Shown in pieces: positions 55,482 through 62,955 of a stretch of DNA of 64,000 nt. Location: the IMG/VR virus record IMGVR_UViG_3300044623_001154, positions 1 through 64,000 of that record, one strand, 5' to 3'. The notes beneath the pieces are model-generated. The model was not told the origin of the DNA and did no database searches. It was given only the letters and a program-made list of their open reading frames with translations. Both the position numbers and the translations under genes were made by a program. The DNA is from a virus. Each line of letters starts with the position of its first letter. Within the stretch, counting starts at the first letter, position 1.

Positions 55482-55514
55482 AAATCCCATTCTTTTAAGT
55501 TTGGGATTTTTTTA
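55482..55514 (+). terminator. Rho-independent terminator
   Basis: AATCCCA / TGGGATT stem with T run; a TATATTTG box overlaps the end (about 55518-55525). Confidence 0.8.
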
Positions 55515-55517
55515 TTA

Positions 55518-55525
55518 TATTTGTA
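55518..55525 (+). promoter_or_regulatory. TATATTTG promoter box
   Basis: TAnnTTTG box about 21 nt before the ATG at 55547. Confidence 0.6.
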
Positions 55526-55546
55526 GGACAAGTTAAATCACACATT

Positions 55547-55933
55547 ATGAAAGTTAGTTTTGATTACGACGGTACCTTATCGTTACCTCATGTCGAGGAA
55601 TTCGCAAAAGAACTAGTCGAACAAGGGTATGAGGTATGGGTTGTTACTTCAAGAGTAAGTGAAGATGAGTCTATACTCCATCCTTGGACAAAACCTGATT
55701 GGAATAAAGATTTGTGGGAAAGTTGTGAAAGGATTGGTATTCCAAATAGTAGAGTTAAGTTTACCGCACATAAAGATAAGATTACGTTTTTAGAAGGTAT
55801 GGGGTTCGTATTCCACTTGGATGATGACTTACACGAATTAATATCAATTATGGAATCTAAAGATAGTTGTCAACCATTAAACGTTGGCCATTTTGATTGG
55901 CAAAAAAATTGTTTAGAAGTTTTAAATAAATAA
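55547..55933 (+). CDS. HAD-like phosphatase (128 aa)
   Basis: N-terminal VSFDYDGTLSLP (DxDGT), WVVTSRVSED (motif II), a Lys in KITFLEGMG and FHLDDDLHELI (motif IV). A minimal HAD core. Such phage enzymes act as 5'-nucleotidases or nucleic-acid end phosphatases; substrate not evident. Confidence 0.86.
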   Translation: MKVSFDYDGTLSLPHVEEFAKELVEQGYEVWVVTSRVSEDESILHPWTKPDWNKDLWESCERIGIPNSRVKFTAHKDKITFLEGMGFVFHLDDDLHELISIMESKDSCQPLNVGHFDWQKNCLEVLNK

Positions 55934-55987
55934 AATATGATAAATTAATACAAAGTATAAAACACACAAAACCTAAAATTTAAAATT

Positions 55988-56191
55988 ATGAAAAAGTTTG
56001 AAAAAGTAATGTCAGTGATTAATAAATACTCATTATTAGTTGGTGGTATATCATCGTTTTATAACTCGTATTTCAGTACTAAAAGTACGTGGGAAATGGT
56101 TGCTTGGGCTTGTGCTGCTTTGTTCGCATTGAGCGGTTTTGCCCAAATTGTTGAATTAGAAAGAAAAATCAAAGATAAAGATTTTGAATAG
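55988..56191 (+). CDS. Small membrane protein (67 aa)
   Basis: MKKFEKVMSVINKYSLLVGGISSFYNSYFSTKSTWEMVAWACAALFALSGFAQIVELERK: hydrophobic segments at about 15-24 and 36-53, charged tail. Inner membrane. Function unknown. Confidence 0.72.
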   Translation: MKKFEKVMSVINKYSLLVGGISSFYNSYFSTKSTWEMVAWACAALFALSGFAQIVELERKIKDKDFE

Positions 56192-56246
56192 TTGATAATT
56201 TTAGAAAACGTTATCTCCGTGGTTATGGTAATTTAAGATTTTTTTG

Positions 56247-56254
56247 TATCTTTG
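56247..56254 (+). promoter_or_regulatory. TATCTTTG box (4-nt spacing)
   Basis: TAnnTTTG box four bases before the ATG at 56259. Confidence 0.7.
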
Positions 56255-56258
56255 ATAT

Positions 56259-56741
56259 ATGAAAACAACTGTACCATACGAAATGACATCTAACGCGATT
56301 AAAGGTTATGATGAATCAACAATCGCTAAAGCGGAGAGAAATGATTGTGTTGTAAGAGCATTCGCATCAGCGTTTGACATACCTTATGACAAGGCTTGGG
56401 GGATAATCTCTGAGAAATTTGATAGAAAACCAAGACAAGGGACTTATAGTACGTACTCAACATTAAATAAATTGTCTGAGGTTCGTTATACTTGTAATTA
56501 CAAGAAAATTAAACCAATTGGTAAAACTCGCGGAGACTTACGTTACGATGTTAAAGTGAAGGGTGAGGTAGTTAAAAGAAAAATGACTGTTGGGACATTC
56601 ATTAAGAAAAACCCTGAAGGAACATTCTTCATCTTAGTTAGAGGTCACGCGTTCACAATTAAGAATGGTGTGGTTATAGGTAATTACGAAGACTCAATAA
56701 AATTGAAAAAAGAAATTTATTTCGCATACCAAATTATATAA
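56259..56741 (+). CDS. Papain-like cysteine peptidase-type protein (160 aa)
   Basis: AERNDCVVRAFASAFDIPYDKAWGIISEKF places a Cys at the start of a helix, and GTFFILVRGHAFTIKNGVVIGN supplies a His in a strand, the arrangement of papain-like peptidases and C39-type folds. The same NDCVVRA pattern occurs in unannotated phage proteins. Activity not proven; it may be a protease, a deamidase or a transglutaminase-like enzyme. Confidence 0.75.
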   Translation: MKTTVPYEMTSNAIKGYDESTIAKAERNDCVVRAFASAFDIPYDKAWGIISEKFDRKPRQGTYSTYSTLNKLSEVRYTCNYKKIKPIGKTRGDLRYDVKVKGEVVKRKMTVGTFIKKNPEGTFFILVRGHAFTIKNGVVIGNYEDSIKLKKEIYFAYQII

Positions 56742-56744
56742 CTT

Positions 56745-57269
56745 ATGAAAGTAATATTTTTAGATAACGATGGTGTTATGTGTTTATCTACCGAGTGGGG
56801 TGGACGCATGAAAAAGATTAAAAAATGGAAGTTAAACAATCCTGAAAGTCAGGGTTATGTTAACGACCCAAAAATTCCCGCACATATCAAGATGGATAAC
56901 TTCAACTCCAAAGCGGTTAAAGTTCTAAATGAAATATTGGAATTAACTGATGCTGAGATTGTTGTATCCTCAGATTGGAAACTACATTGTACCTTGGTAG
57001 ACTTACAACATATGTTTAAAGAATACGGTGTGATTAAGTCACCTATTGATGTTACACCTGACACCGTACTTAAACGCATGTCTGATTTAGAAGGTAACAG
57101 AGTGTCAGAAATCAATACTTGGTTAAATAACCACCCTGAAGTAACACATTGGGTAGCTATTGATGATTTGGATTTAAGTAAATTACCTAACTTCGTTCAT
57201 ACTAAAAAAATGAAAGAAGGGATTAAACAATCAGGTATCAAAGAAAAAATACTTAAATTTTTACTATAA
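56745..57269 (+). CDS. HAD-family phosphatase, SAK-like (174 aa)
   Basis: VIFLDNDGVMCLSTEW (DxDG motif I), AEIVVSSDWKLHC (motif II) and HWVAIDDLDLSKLPNFVHT (motif IV) match the HAD domains found in Swiss-army-knife RNA repair proteins and phages. Possible polynucleotide or nucleotide phosphatase. A P-loop kinase gene at 59.8-60.2 kb could be a functional partner in end repair (inference). Confidence 0.87.
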   Translation: MKVIFLDNDGVMCLSTEWGGRMKKIKKWKLNNPESQGYVNDPKIPAHIKMDNFNSKAVKVLNEILELTDAEIVVSSDWKLHCTLVDLQHMFKEYGVIKSPIDVTPDTVLKRMSDLEGNRVSEINTWLNNHPEVTHWVAIDDLDLSKLPNFVHTKKMKEGIKQSGIKEKILKFLL

Positions 57270-57281
57270 CACATTTTAATG

Positions 57282-57288
57282 TATTTAT
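57282..57288 (+). promoter_or_regulatory. TATTTAT promoter box (14-nt spacing)
   Basis: 14 nt before the ATG at 57303. Confidence 0.6.
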
Positions 57289-57302
57289 AGTAAAAACATT
57301 TT

Positions 57303-58319
57303 ATGAGCAAAGTAATAAGATTAACCGAGTCCGATTTGGTTAGACTAGTTAAAAAAGTTATATCCGAACAACCCAAAATTAGTAATCCCAAAATTAGTAA
57401 TGATTGGATGACCAATTTGAAAAATTCTGGTAAAAATCAAAGTGTATGTCCCATAGGGTTTAGACAAATGACACAACAAGAAATAAGTTCTTACTCTAAA
57501 AAATTGGTTAAACCTTGGTCTAATACAACTGACGGGACGGGTGACTATATATATAAAAACGCGAATACTATATGTAAAAGTACAGCACCTAAAGGTGAAG
57601 CTAAAAAGCTTCCAAATCCCTTTCAAGGTTTAACATTGGAACAAGTTGCGAATGGATTTAGAGATGCTATGAGTGGTGTTGGTGGAAGCATTGCACAAAT
57701 TGTTATATCACTCTTTGGTGGTCACGTAATAAATATGGTTGCTTGGGGATTATTAGTTGCTTATGATATTTATTCTTGGGTACAAAAAGGGGTCGTTAAT
57801 TGGTTTAACCTTCTTAACGATTTAATTTGGTTATTGTTGGCAGGTGTTGGTGGTAAAATAATGGGGGCTCTTAAACCTATATTGAAAGGTGAAACTAAAT
57901 TAATAAACATCTTCACAAAAGCGTCTAAAACAACTTGGTGGAGTCATCTTAAACTGTTTTTAACCAAAATTAGTAGTTACGGTTCTAAAGTAATATTGCA
58001 AATTAGACAAGCGATAAGTGCGATAATAAATAAAGTTCCTACATTAAAAAGTCTGTTAAACCCATTATTGGGGATAATTAATCGTGTTGGTGGTGTTTTA
58101 ACCAGAATTGAACAAACTTTTGTGGAATTTAGTAAAATTAAACCTGTTATGAAAGTTGCTAAAGTGGTTAAACCTATGGTTAAACCTGTTACGACAGTTG
58201 CTAAAGTGCTTAAACCTATGGTTAAACCTGTTGTAAAAGTTGCCAAAGAATACGTCAAAGGAGATATTCAAAGTAGGGTGGTAAATACTGGATTAAATGC
58301 TGGATTTGGTAAAACATAG
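57303..58319 (+). CDS. Leader-tagged protein with membrane helices and repeats (338 aa)
   Basis: Class-B leader (MSKVIRLTESDLVRLVKKVI then SEQ). A Cys-containing segment (QSVCPIGFRQMTQQE), then hydrophobic helices (SIAQIVISLFGGHVINMVAWGLLVAYDIY and LLNDLIWLLLAGVGGKIMGAL) and amphipathic basic helices with repeats KVVKPMVKPVTTVAKVLKPM. Such a packaged, membrane-penetrating protein would suit DNA delivery or pore formation, as pilot proteins do; inference from composition. Confidence 0.86.
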   Translation: MSKVIRLTESDLVRLVKKVISEQPKISNPKISNDWMTNLKNSGKNQSVCPIGFRQMTQQEISSYSKKLVKPWSNTTDGTGDYIYKNANTICKSTAPKGEAKKLPNPFQGLTLEQVANGFRDAMSGVGGSIAQIVISLFGGHVINMVAWGLLVAYDIYSWVQKGVVNWFNLLNDLIWLLLAGVGGKIMGALKPILKGETKLINIFTKASKTTWWSHLKLFLTKISSYGSKVILQIRQAISAIINKVPTLKSLLNPLLGIINRVGGVLTRIEQTFVEFSKIKPVMKVAKVVKPMVKPVTTVAKVLKPMVKPVVKVAKEYVKGDIQSRVVNTGLNAGFGKT

Positions 58320-58320
58320 T

Positions 58321-58348
58321 AAAAACCCCCAATCACTTGGGGGGTTTT
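58321..58348. terminator. Bidirectional terminator
   Basis: CCCCCAA / TTGGGGG stem between convergent genes. Confidence 0.85.
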
Positions 58349-58351
58349 AGT

Positions 58352-58606
58352 TTAAGAAGGTGTGTTATCACTCTTTTCTTTTTGGATTTTGTGAATCATC
58401 CAACCAGCAACCGCAAACTCAGCCGCCGCCCATAATAAGAATTCACCCATTGACAAATTTATATGTTTTTCTAATAAAAAGAAAATCATACCCCATTGTG
58501 CAATCACAAACGCTATTCCTGACTCAATCCTTTTTTTTGAAAAGTATGATTTTTTTGTTGAATAGATGTTTATGATTTCTGTAAAGAACCATTTAATTTT
58601 TTCCAT
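58352..58606 (-). CDS. Holin-like membrane protein (84 aa)
   Basis: MEKIKWFFTEIINIYSTKKSYFSKKRIESGIAFVIAQWGMIFFLLEKHINLSMGEFLLWAAAEFAVAGWMIHKIQKEK: two membrane helices with charged ends. Similar proteins are common in large Bacteroidota phages and could be holins. Minus-strand TATTTAT box at 58626-58620. Confidence 0.72.
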   Translation of the reverse strand: MEKIKWFFTEIINIYSTKKSYFSKKRIESGIAFVIAQWGMIFFLLEKHINLSMGEFLLWAAAEFAVAGWMIHKIQKEKSDNTPS

Positions 58607-58633
58607 AACGTTTTTATTGATAAATATCTCGCA

Positions 58634-58664
58634 TAAAAAAAGGGGATGGTAGCGAAACCTCCCC
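58634..58664 (-). terminator. Terminator for the 58716 gene
   Basis: On the minus strand GGGGA / TCCCC stem followed by seven T; hairpins GTTAC/GTAAC and CCTC/GAGG lie in the 3' UTR before it. Confidence 0.8.
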
Positions 58665-58715
58665 TTAGTTTGTTACCATAACAGTAACGGTCCTAAACGT
58701 CCTCAGTAAAGAGGG

Positions 58716-59222
58716 TTATTTTTCTTTTACTAATTGTAAACATCTCTTTAAATATTCTTTAGCTCTTGACGACGGGTCTGCGTGTGCTAATACTTTCTCA
58801 ATATCTTTAACTAATTCTTCACCATGTTGGTTTTCTTTATAAAGTTCGATAACTTTATCCATAGCACTGTGACAATTACTAGTTGTTTCATCCATATAGT
58901 TTTTACCACGGAATGTGTTTAAGTGATTCATTAAATCATAAGATAAGTGTTCACCTGAATCACTAACATCAGGATGTAACCTTAAAGTTCTTAATATGTC
59001 CAAGGCATCAACCATACCACTAATTCCACCACTTCTTTTATAAAGTTTTGAAGTGTAATTTTTAAATCCATCATTTAATCCAACGATTTCATCCAAGTTA
59101 ACCGTATTAGTTGTTAAACATCTTTTTTGTTCTTCTTTAGGTTCTTGTGTTGACTCTTGCTCAAGAAGATGTTGACGTATCGCGGTACGAAGTTTATTTT
59201 CGTTAATTATATATTTTTTCAT
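58716..59222 (-). CDS. Leader-peptide protein ending in LLEQ (168 aa)
   Basis: Leader MKKYIINENKLRTAIRQHL then LEQ. The mature part, STQEPKEEQKRCLTTNTVNLDEIVGLNDGFKNYTSK..., is helical (ALDILRTLRLHPDVSDSG; YLKRCLQLVKEK). Resembles no family I know. Minus-strand TATTTAT box at 59249-59243. Confidence 0.83.
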   Translation of the reverse strand: MKKYIINENKLRTAIRQHLLEQESTQEPKEEQKRCLTTNTVNLDEIVGLNDGFKNYTSKLYKRSGGISGMVDALDILRTLRLHPDVSDSGEHLSYDLMNHLNTFRGKNYMDETTSNCHSAMDKVIELYKENQHGEELVKDIEKVLAHADPSSRAKEYLKRCLQLVKEK

Positions 59223-59341
59223 ACTTTTGCTTATTTATAATAATAAATATTAGTATAAATCAAAATAACTCAACAATTAATTTATATTAAATTTCGTAAT
59301 TATTTATTACATAAAAGTTAAATTAACACATATGGATGATT

Positions 59342-59557
59342 ATGAGCAGAATCAAAACATGGAAACAAATATTTTTAGGAAACCTTTCAATAAAGTTCCT
59401 TATGTTGGCAATGTTCTTCAATCCATTTGGTTTCGACATTGTACAATACTATCTGATAGTCTTAACAGGAAGTTTATTCTACGCAAACTTCGTTTTGTAT
59501 TGTATATCGGGACTATTTTTTGGATTGTATTTCTACTTTCGAAAATTTTCTAAATAA
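59342..59557 (+). CDS. Small membrane protein (71 aa)
   Basis: MSRIKTWKQIFLGNLSIKFLMLAMFFNPFGFDIVQYYLIVLTGSLFYANFVLYCISGLFFGLYFYF: three hydrophobic stretches and a basic end. The frame starting at 59332 is also open but gives a less natural protein. The function is unknown; the conserved look suggests a widespread phage family. Confidence 0.7.
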   Translation: MSRIKTWKQIFLGNLSIKFLMLAMFFNPFGFDIVQYYLIVLTGSLFYANFVLYCISGLFFGLYFYFRKFSK

Positions 59558-59558
59558 A

Positions 59559-59777
59559 TTAGTCTTCATCTTCATCGTCAGGGATAATTTCATCAGACGG
59601 TAACATTAATATCATCCACATATCGAATATCATATAGTAAACCCACCAAGTTAATACTGACGATGGGTAATCTGTGGGATAAAAGATAGTTAACCACGAT
59701 AACATTATAAATTTAAACATTACTATTATTCTTGCAACAAGTAGTACTGAACTTAACAATCTTCGGAACATTTTCAT
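59559..59777 (-). CDS. Small membrane protein (72 aa)
   Basis: Helices at LLSSVLLVARIIVMFKFIMLSW and about VYYMIFDMWMILMLP, acidic C-terminus DEIIPDDEDED. ATGA overlap with the P-loop kinase gene upstream on this strand. Unrecognised. Confidence 0.7.
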   Translation of the reverse strand: MKMFRRLLSSVLLVARIIVMFKFIMLSWLTIFYPTDYPSSVLTWWVYYMIFDMWMILMLPSDEIIPDDEDED

Positions 59778-60178
59778 AATTTTACTTCAAAACGGTTTTT
59801 CATTAATTCAATTTTGTCTTCAGGTACTTCGTGTTGATTAACACCCCCGTGACGATTTTCAACAATAAGTGTGAAAACTTTAAATCCGTATTCTTTCGCC
59901 ATTTCGACATACGGTTCCATTTCCCACTCTTGTGTGAATGTGTTGGACACTGCAATTCTTAAATCCCCAATTTTGTTATCAGAGTTCTTCATTGAGATTC
60001 TAACTTGGTCTTGACACCAAGCGTGTGCTTGTTTTAATTTGGTAACATCAAATTTATATTCCTTACCAACCATAAAGTACATATCAGCTTCAAAATGAAC
60101 CGCACCAATAGACTTTGCCAATGTGGTTTTACCCGCACCTGGTATACCCCTAAGAATATATAACGTTTTTTCTTTCAT
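59774..60178 (-). CDS. P-loop kinase (AAA_33-type, polynucleotide-kinase-like)
   Basis: 134 aa. Walker A GIPGAGKTT at residues 11-19, VHFEADMYF (acidic site), VSNTFTQEWEMEPYVEMAKEYGFKV and LIVENRHGGVNQHEVPEDKIELM, the pattern of NEDD4-binding-protein-2-like and polynucleotide kinase domains. Could phosphorylate nucleic-acid ends or nucleotides. A TATATTTG box lies exactly four bases before the start. Confidence 0.88.
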   Translation of the reverse strand: MKEKTLYILRGIPGAGKTTLAKSIGAVHFEADMYFMVGKEYKFDVTKLKQAHAWCQDQVRISMKNSDNKIGDLRIAVSNTFTQEWEMEPYVEMAKEYGFKVFTLIVENRHGGVNQHEVPEDKIELMKNRFEVKL

Positions 60179-60182
60179 ATCT

Positions 60183-60201
60183 CAAATATAGTGATATTTA
60201 T
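60183..60201. promoter_or_regulatory. Divergent promoter pair
   Basis: Minus-strand TATATTTG (60190-60183) for the P-loop kinase and plus-strand TATTTAT (60195-60201) for the 60221 gene, separated by four bases. Host-type and phage-type boxes face away from each other. Confidence 0.6.
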
Positions 60202-60220
60202 TAAAATAAAAAAGATATTT

Positions 60221-61213
60221 ATGAATATTAAAACAATAATTCATGAGATACTATTAGAAGCTAAAAAAAAGGATGATAGATGTACAAGATTGGCAAAACA
60301 AAAGTACGATGTTTGGCCATCGGCATACGCCTCAGGTGCGGTAGTTAAATGTCGACAAGGTAAAATTTGGAAAGAGGAAACCGAAATTGATGAAGGAACT
60401 AAAACTGATTACTCAAAAGAAAATAAATCAGGATTACACGGATGGTTTTCAAGACAAGGAGGTAAAGGCAAATCACAAGGATGGGTTGATTGTAATACCT
60501 GTCGTACCGACTCTAACGGTAAAAAAACGTGTAAATCATGTGGTAGAAGTGACGGTGAGGATAGAGCAAAATATCCTGCTTGTAGACCAACACCATCCGC
60601 ATGTGGGACAAAAGGTAAAGGTAAAAAATGGGGTAAAAAGACACCAATGAAGTTAACTGAAAATATTAAAATATCAAACGAATTAAAATATCATTTAGAT
60701 AATAACATATCATTATCTGATAATGTATTTAGAGTTTATTCTGAAAATTATTTTAGAATAATTAATGAAGTTAGAAGACTATATAATGAAAATTTAATAT
60801 CATTAAATGATGAAGACAGTTGGATTGTTGAATCTGACTTAGGAAAAAAAGTAATCCTTGAAAGTGGTGAAGAAATTTATTTGGACGCTCCAATGTATGA
60901 AGAGGATTTGGAGGAATTAATTAGTGAGGCATTACACCGTGGTAAAAATGTTAAATTAGGTAGTCCATTTAGAACACCAGGTGGACCAAAAAAATTCGCA
61001 GTTTATGTTAAAACTCCTAAAGGTACCGTAAAAAAGGTTACATTTGGTGACCCCAATTTAAGAGTTAAAAATGGTAATAAAGATAGAGCCAAATCATTTA
61101 GAGCGAGACATAATTGTGACCAAAAGAAAGATAGAACTATGGCAGGATATTGGAGTTGTAATGTCGGGAGATACGCAAAAAAATTGGGACTAAAATCATC
61201 AAGAAATTGGTAA
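60221..61213 (+). CDS. Leader-tagged protein, cyanophage-like virion family (330 aa)
   Basis: Leader MNIKTIIHEILLEAKKKDDR. Then KYDVWPSAYASGAVVKCRQGKIWK and a Cys-rich segment (WVDCNTC, TCKSCGR, KYPACRPTPSACGTKGKGKKWGK), as in T4-like cyanophage proteins whose own N-termini resemble T4 capsid-targeting sequences (from memory). A second part after residue 245 (GKNVKLGSPFRTPGGPKKFAVYV, KKVTFGDPNL, ARHNCDQKKDRTMAGYWSC) also recalls marine phage proteins. Probably packaged in the head. Confidence 0.85.
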   Translation: MNIKTIIHEILLEAKKKDDRCTRLAKQKYDVWPSAYASGAVVKCRQGKIWKEETEIDEGTKTDYSKENKSGLHGWFSRQGGKGKSQGWVDCNTCRTDSNGKKTCKSCGRSDGEDRAKYPACRPTPSACGTKGKGKKWGKKTPMKLTENIKISNELKYHLDNNISLSDNVFRVYSENYFRIINEVRRLYNENLISLNDEDSWIVESDLGKKVILESGEEIYLDAPMYEEDLEELISEALHRGKNVKLGSPFRTPGGPKKFAVYVKTPKGTVKKVTFGDPNLRVKNGNKDRAKSFRARHNCDQKKDRTMAGYWSCNVGRYAKKLGLKSSRNW

Positions 61214-61214
61214 T

Positions 61215-62414
61215 ATGAACGAAAGAGAATTAAAAGTTAAAACAAATTTTGAAAAGTTTATTCAAGTAACACTAATACGGTTAAAAAAACAGTATGATAT
61301 AACTTTTGAGAAAACTCCTGAAGTTGAGTTAGTTTCATTAAAATACAATATCTACAATAGTAAAGATACTTTTGAGGTATATATTAACACATTTAATAGT
61401 GAAGGTGGTCTAAATGAAAAATTTGGCTCAATATTACGTGAAACCTGTAGATTTGTACAATTGTTCAACGAGTATAATACTCAATTATTTTTTAATACCA
61501 TTGTTCCTGAAATATTTGATTCTTTAGTATCATCCGCTGAAAAATTTAAAACTGAGTTGCAAGAATATTTGTCGGGTTATGATTCGGAAGAATCTAAATT
61601 TGTGGTTGAATACGTTAAACCCGAAAACACAAATTGGAGTAGGGGTGAGGATATTTCAGTAAGAGTAATTATTACTCTATATATTAAAGACCCTAACGAC
61701 GATGATTTAAGAGATGCCGCAGAAAAAACACTTAATAGAGTGTTAACTCGTATGATTCAAAATAGTGATTTTGTTGCGTATTCATTATACACTGATGTTG
61801 AGGAAATGGATAATAACATTAATGAAATTGCTCAAATATCTACTGAGTTATCTGAGAACAAAGTAAAAAATTTTTTTACCAAACATAGTTCATCAATTAA
61901 AAAAACATTCTTAGAAGAATTGAAAAATTCAGGTGATGATGCTAAAAGTGCGTATTCTAATTTAACGAAATTAGTTAATAGTGATGAACCAATTAGTAAA
62001 GAAGAACGTGAAAAAATTGGTAACGAACTTAAAGGTGTTTTTAAAAGAACCATGGTAAAAGTTGGTATGGCTGGAATATTCTTATTACCTGGAGGAACTG
62101 TGTTTTTATTTCTTTTAAAGTTATTTAAAAACAAAAAATCTAAAACCGAGGAATTACCGTTTGACGAAATTAAAGAGGGTGATAATAAAGTACGAGTTTT
62201 TAGTGAACAAACTAACTCAGACGAGTTTAAATGGCATAGAGATAGAGAAGACCGATTAATTACAATTATTGAAGGTAATGGTTGGGGAATCCAAATAGAT
62301 AATGAATTACCTAAACAACTTGAAGTTGGTAAACAATACATCATCCCTGAAGGTGTATACCACAGAGTAATTAAAGGTGATGGGAATCTAAAAGTTTCTA
62401 TTCAATTTATATAG
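61215..62414 (+). CDS. LETM1-like membrane segment fused to cupin (399 aa)
   Basis: Residues 1-250 are acidic helices. KEEREKIGNELKGVFKRTMVKVGMAGIFLLPGGTVFLFLLKLF resembles the membrane part of LETM1-like proteins (GxxFLLPGG). The last 65 residues (WHRDREDRLITIIEGNGWGIQI, YIIPEGVYHRVIKGDGNLKVSI) form a cupin barrel with His-Arg metal-site-like motifs. Starts one base after the previous stop; likely one operon. Function unknown, perhaps membrane-active head protein. Confidence 0.83.
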   Translation: MNERELKVKTNFEKFIQVTLIRLKKQYDITFEKTPEVELVSLKYNIYNSKDTFEVYINTFNSEGGLNEKFGSILRETCRFVQLFNEYNTQLFFNTIVPEIFDSLVSSAEKFKTELQEYLSGYDSEESKFVVEYVKPENTNWSRGEDISVRVIITLYIKDPNDDDLRDAAEKTLNRVLTRMIQNSDFVAYSLYTDVEEMDNNINEIAQISTELSENKVKNFFTKHSSSIKKTFLEELKNSGDDAKSAYSNLTKLVNSDEPISKEEREKIGNELKGVFKRTMVKVGMAGIFLLPGGTVFLFLLKLFKNKKSKTEELPFDEIKEGDNKVRVFSEQTNSDEFKWHRDREDRLITIIEGNGWGIQIDNELPKQLEVGKQYIIPEGVYHRVIKGDGNLKVSIQFI

Positions 62415-62850
62415 AATCTTCAGTTTCTAATTTATTTAATTCAATCATATCATTAATTCGTTTGATTGACTTATCCTTCAACGGTAACGGAGCACCATCT
62501 TCATCAATATAAACAAATTTAGTATGTGTTTTTAAGACTATAAATTGTTTACCAGTCCTAACATTGTGAGCTCGAGCTTCAATATATAATGTTACTGAGG
62601 TTGTTCCGATAGCTGACGGCCACCCAAAAATCTTTAATAATTGACCCTCCTTTGAGGGTTTTTCAAAAACACATTTATCAATCGACACTGTAACCATTCT
62701 TGGTGTATCACACAATTGCATTGCGTAAGCAACGGCTGATGCGTCTAACCAAGCAAGTAATTTCCCCCCGAATAGATTTCCGTGAAAACCTAGGTCTGAC
62801 TTTTTTATTGGGTGAGTATTTAGTAATTCCATGTCAATATTTTTAAACAT
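62407..62850 (-). CDS. Hotdog acyl-CoA thioesterase
   Basis: 147 aa. HPIKKSDLGFHGNLFGGKLLAWLDASAVAYAM (hotdog helix and active-site Asp), MVTVSIDKCVFEKPSKEGQLLKIFG and TSVTLYIEARAHNVRTGKQFIVLKTHTKFVYID match YciA-type thioesterases. It would free CoA from acyl-CoA. Start may be 62850 or Met at 62832. Convergent 8-bp overlap with the previous gene. An odd metabolic gene for a phage. Confidence 0.9.
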   Translation of the reverse strand: MFKNIDMELLNTHPIKKSDLGFHGNLFGGKLLAWLDASAVAYAMQLCDTPRMVTVSIDKCVFEKPSKEGQLLKIFGWPSAIGTTSVTLYIEARAHNVRTGKQFIVLKTHTKFVYIDEDGAPLPLKDKSIKRINDMIELNKLETEDSI

Positions 62851-62955
62851 TTAATGTATTTTTTTGTACCTTTATCTATAATTTTATTTTTCAAAATATT
62901 TATTAAGTTCACAAATGAAAAATAAAATATATTTATAAGTATATAAAGAGTTAAA

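Noticed and set aside
57977-58258. Minus-strand ORF with repeated TGLTIGLxTLATF
   Set aside because: Mirror of the plus-strand VKPMVKP repeats of the 57303 protein.
59332-59553. Alternative frame starting at ATG 59332
   Set aside because: The overlapping frame from 59342 gives a well-formed membrane protein; this one has no membrane or domain pattern of its own.
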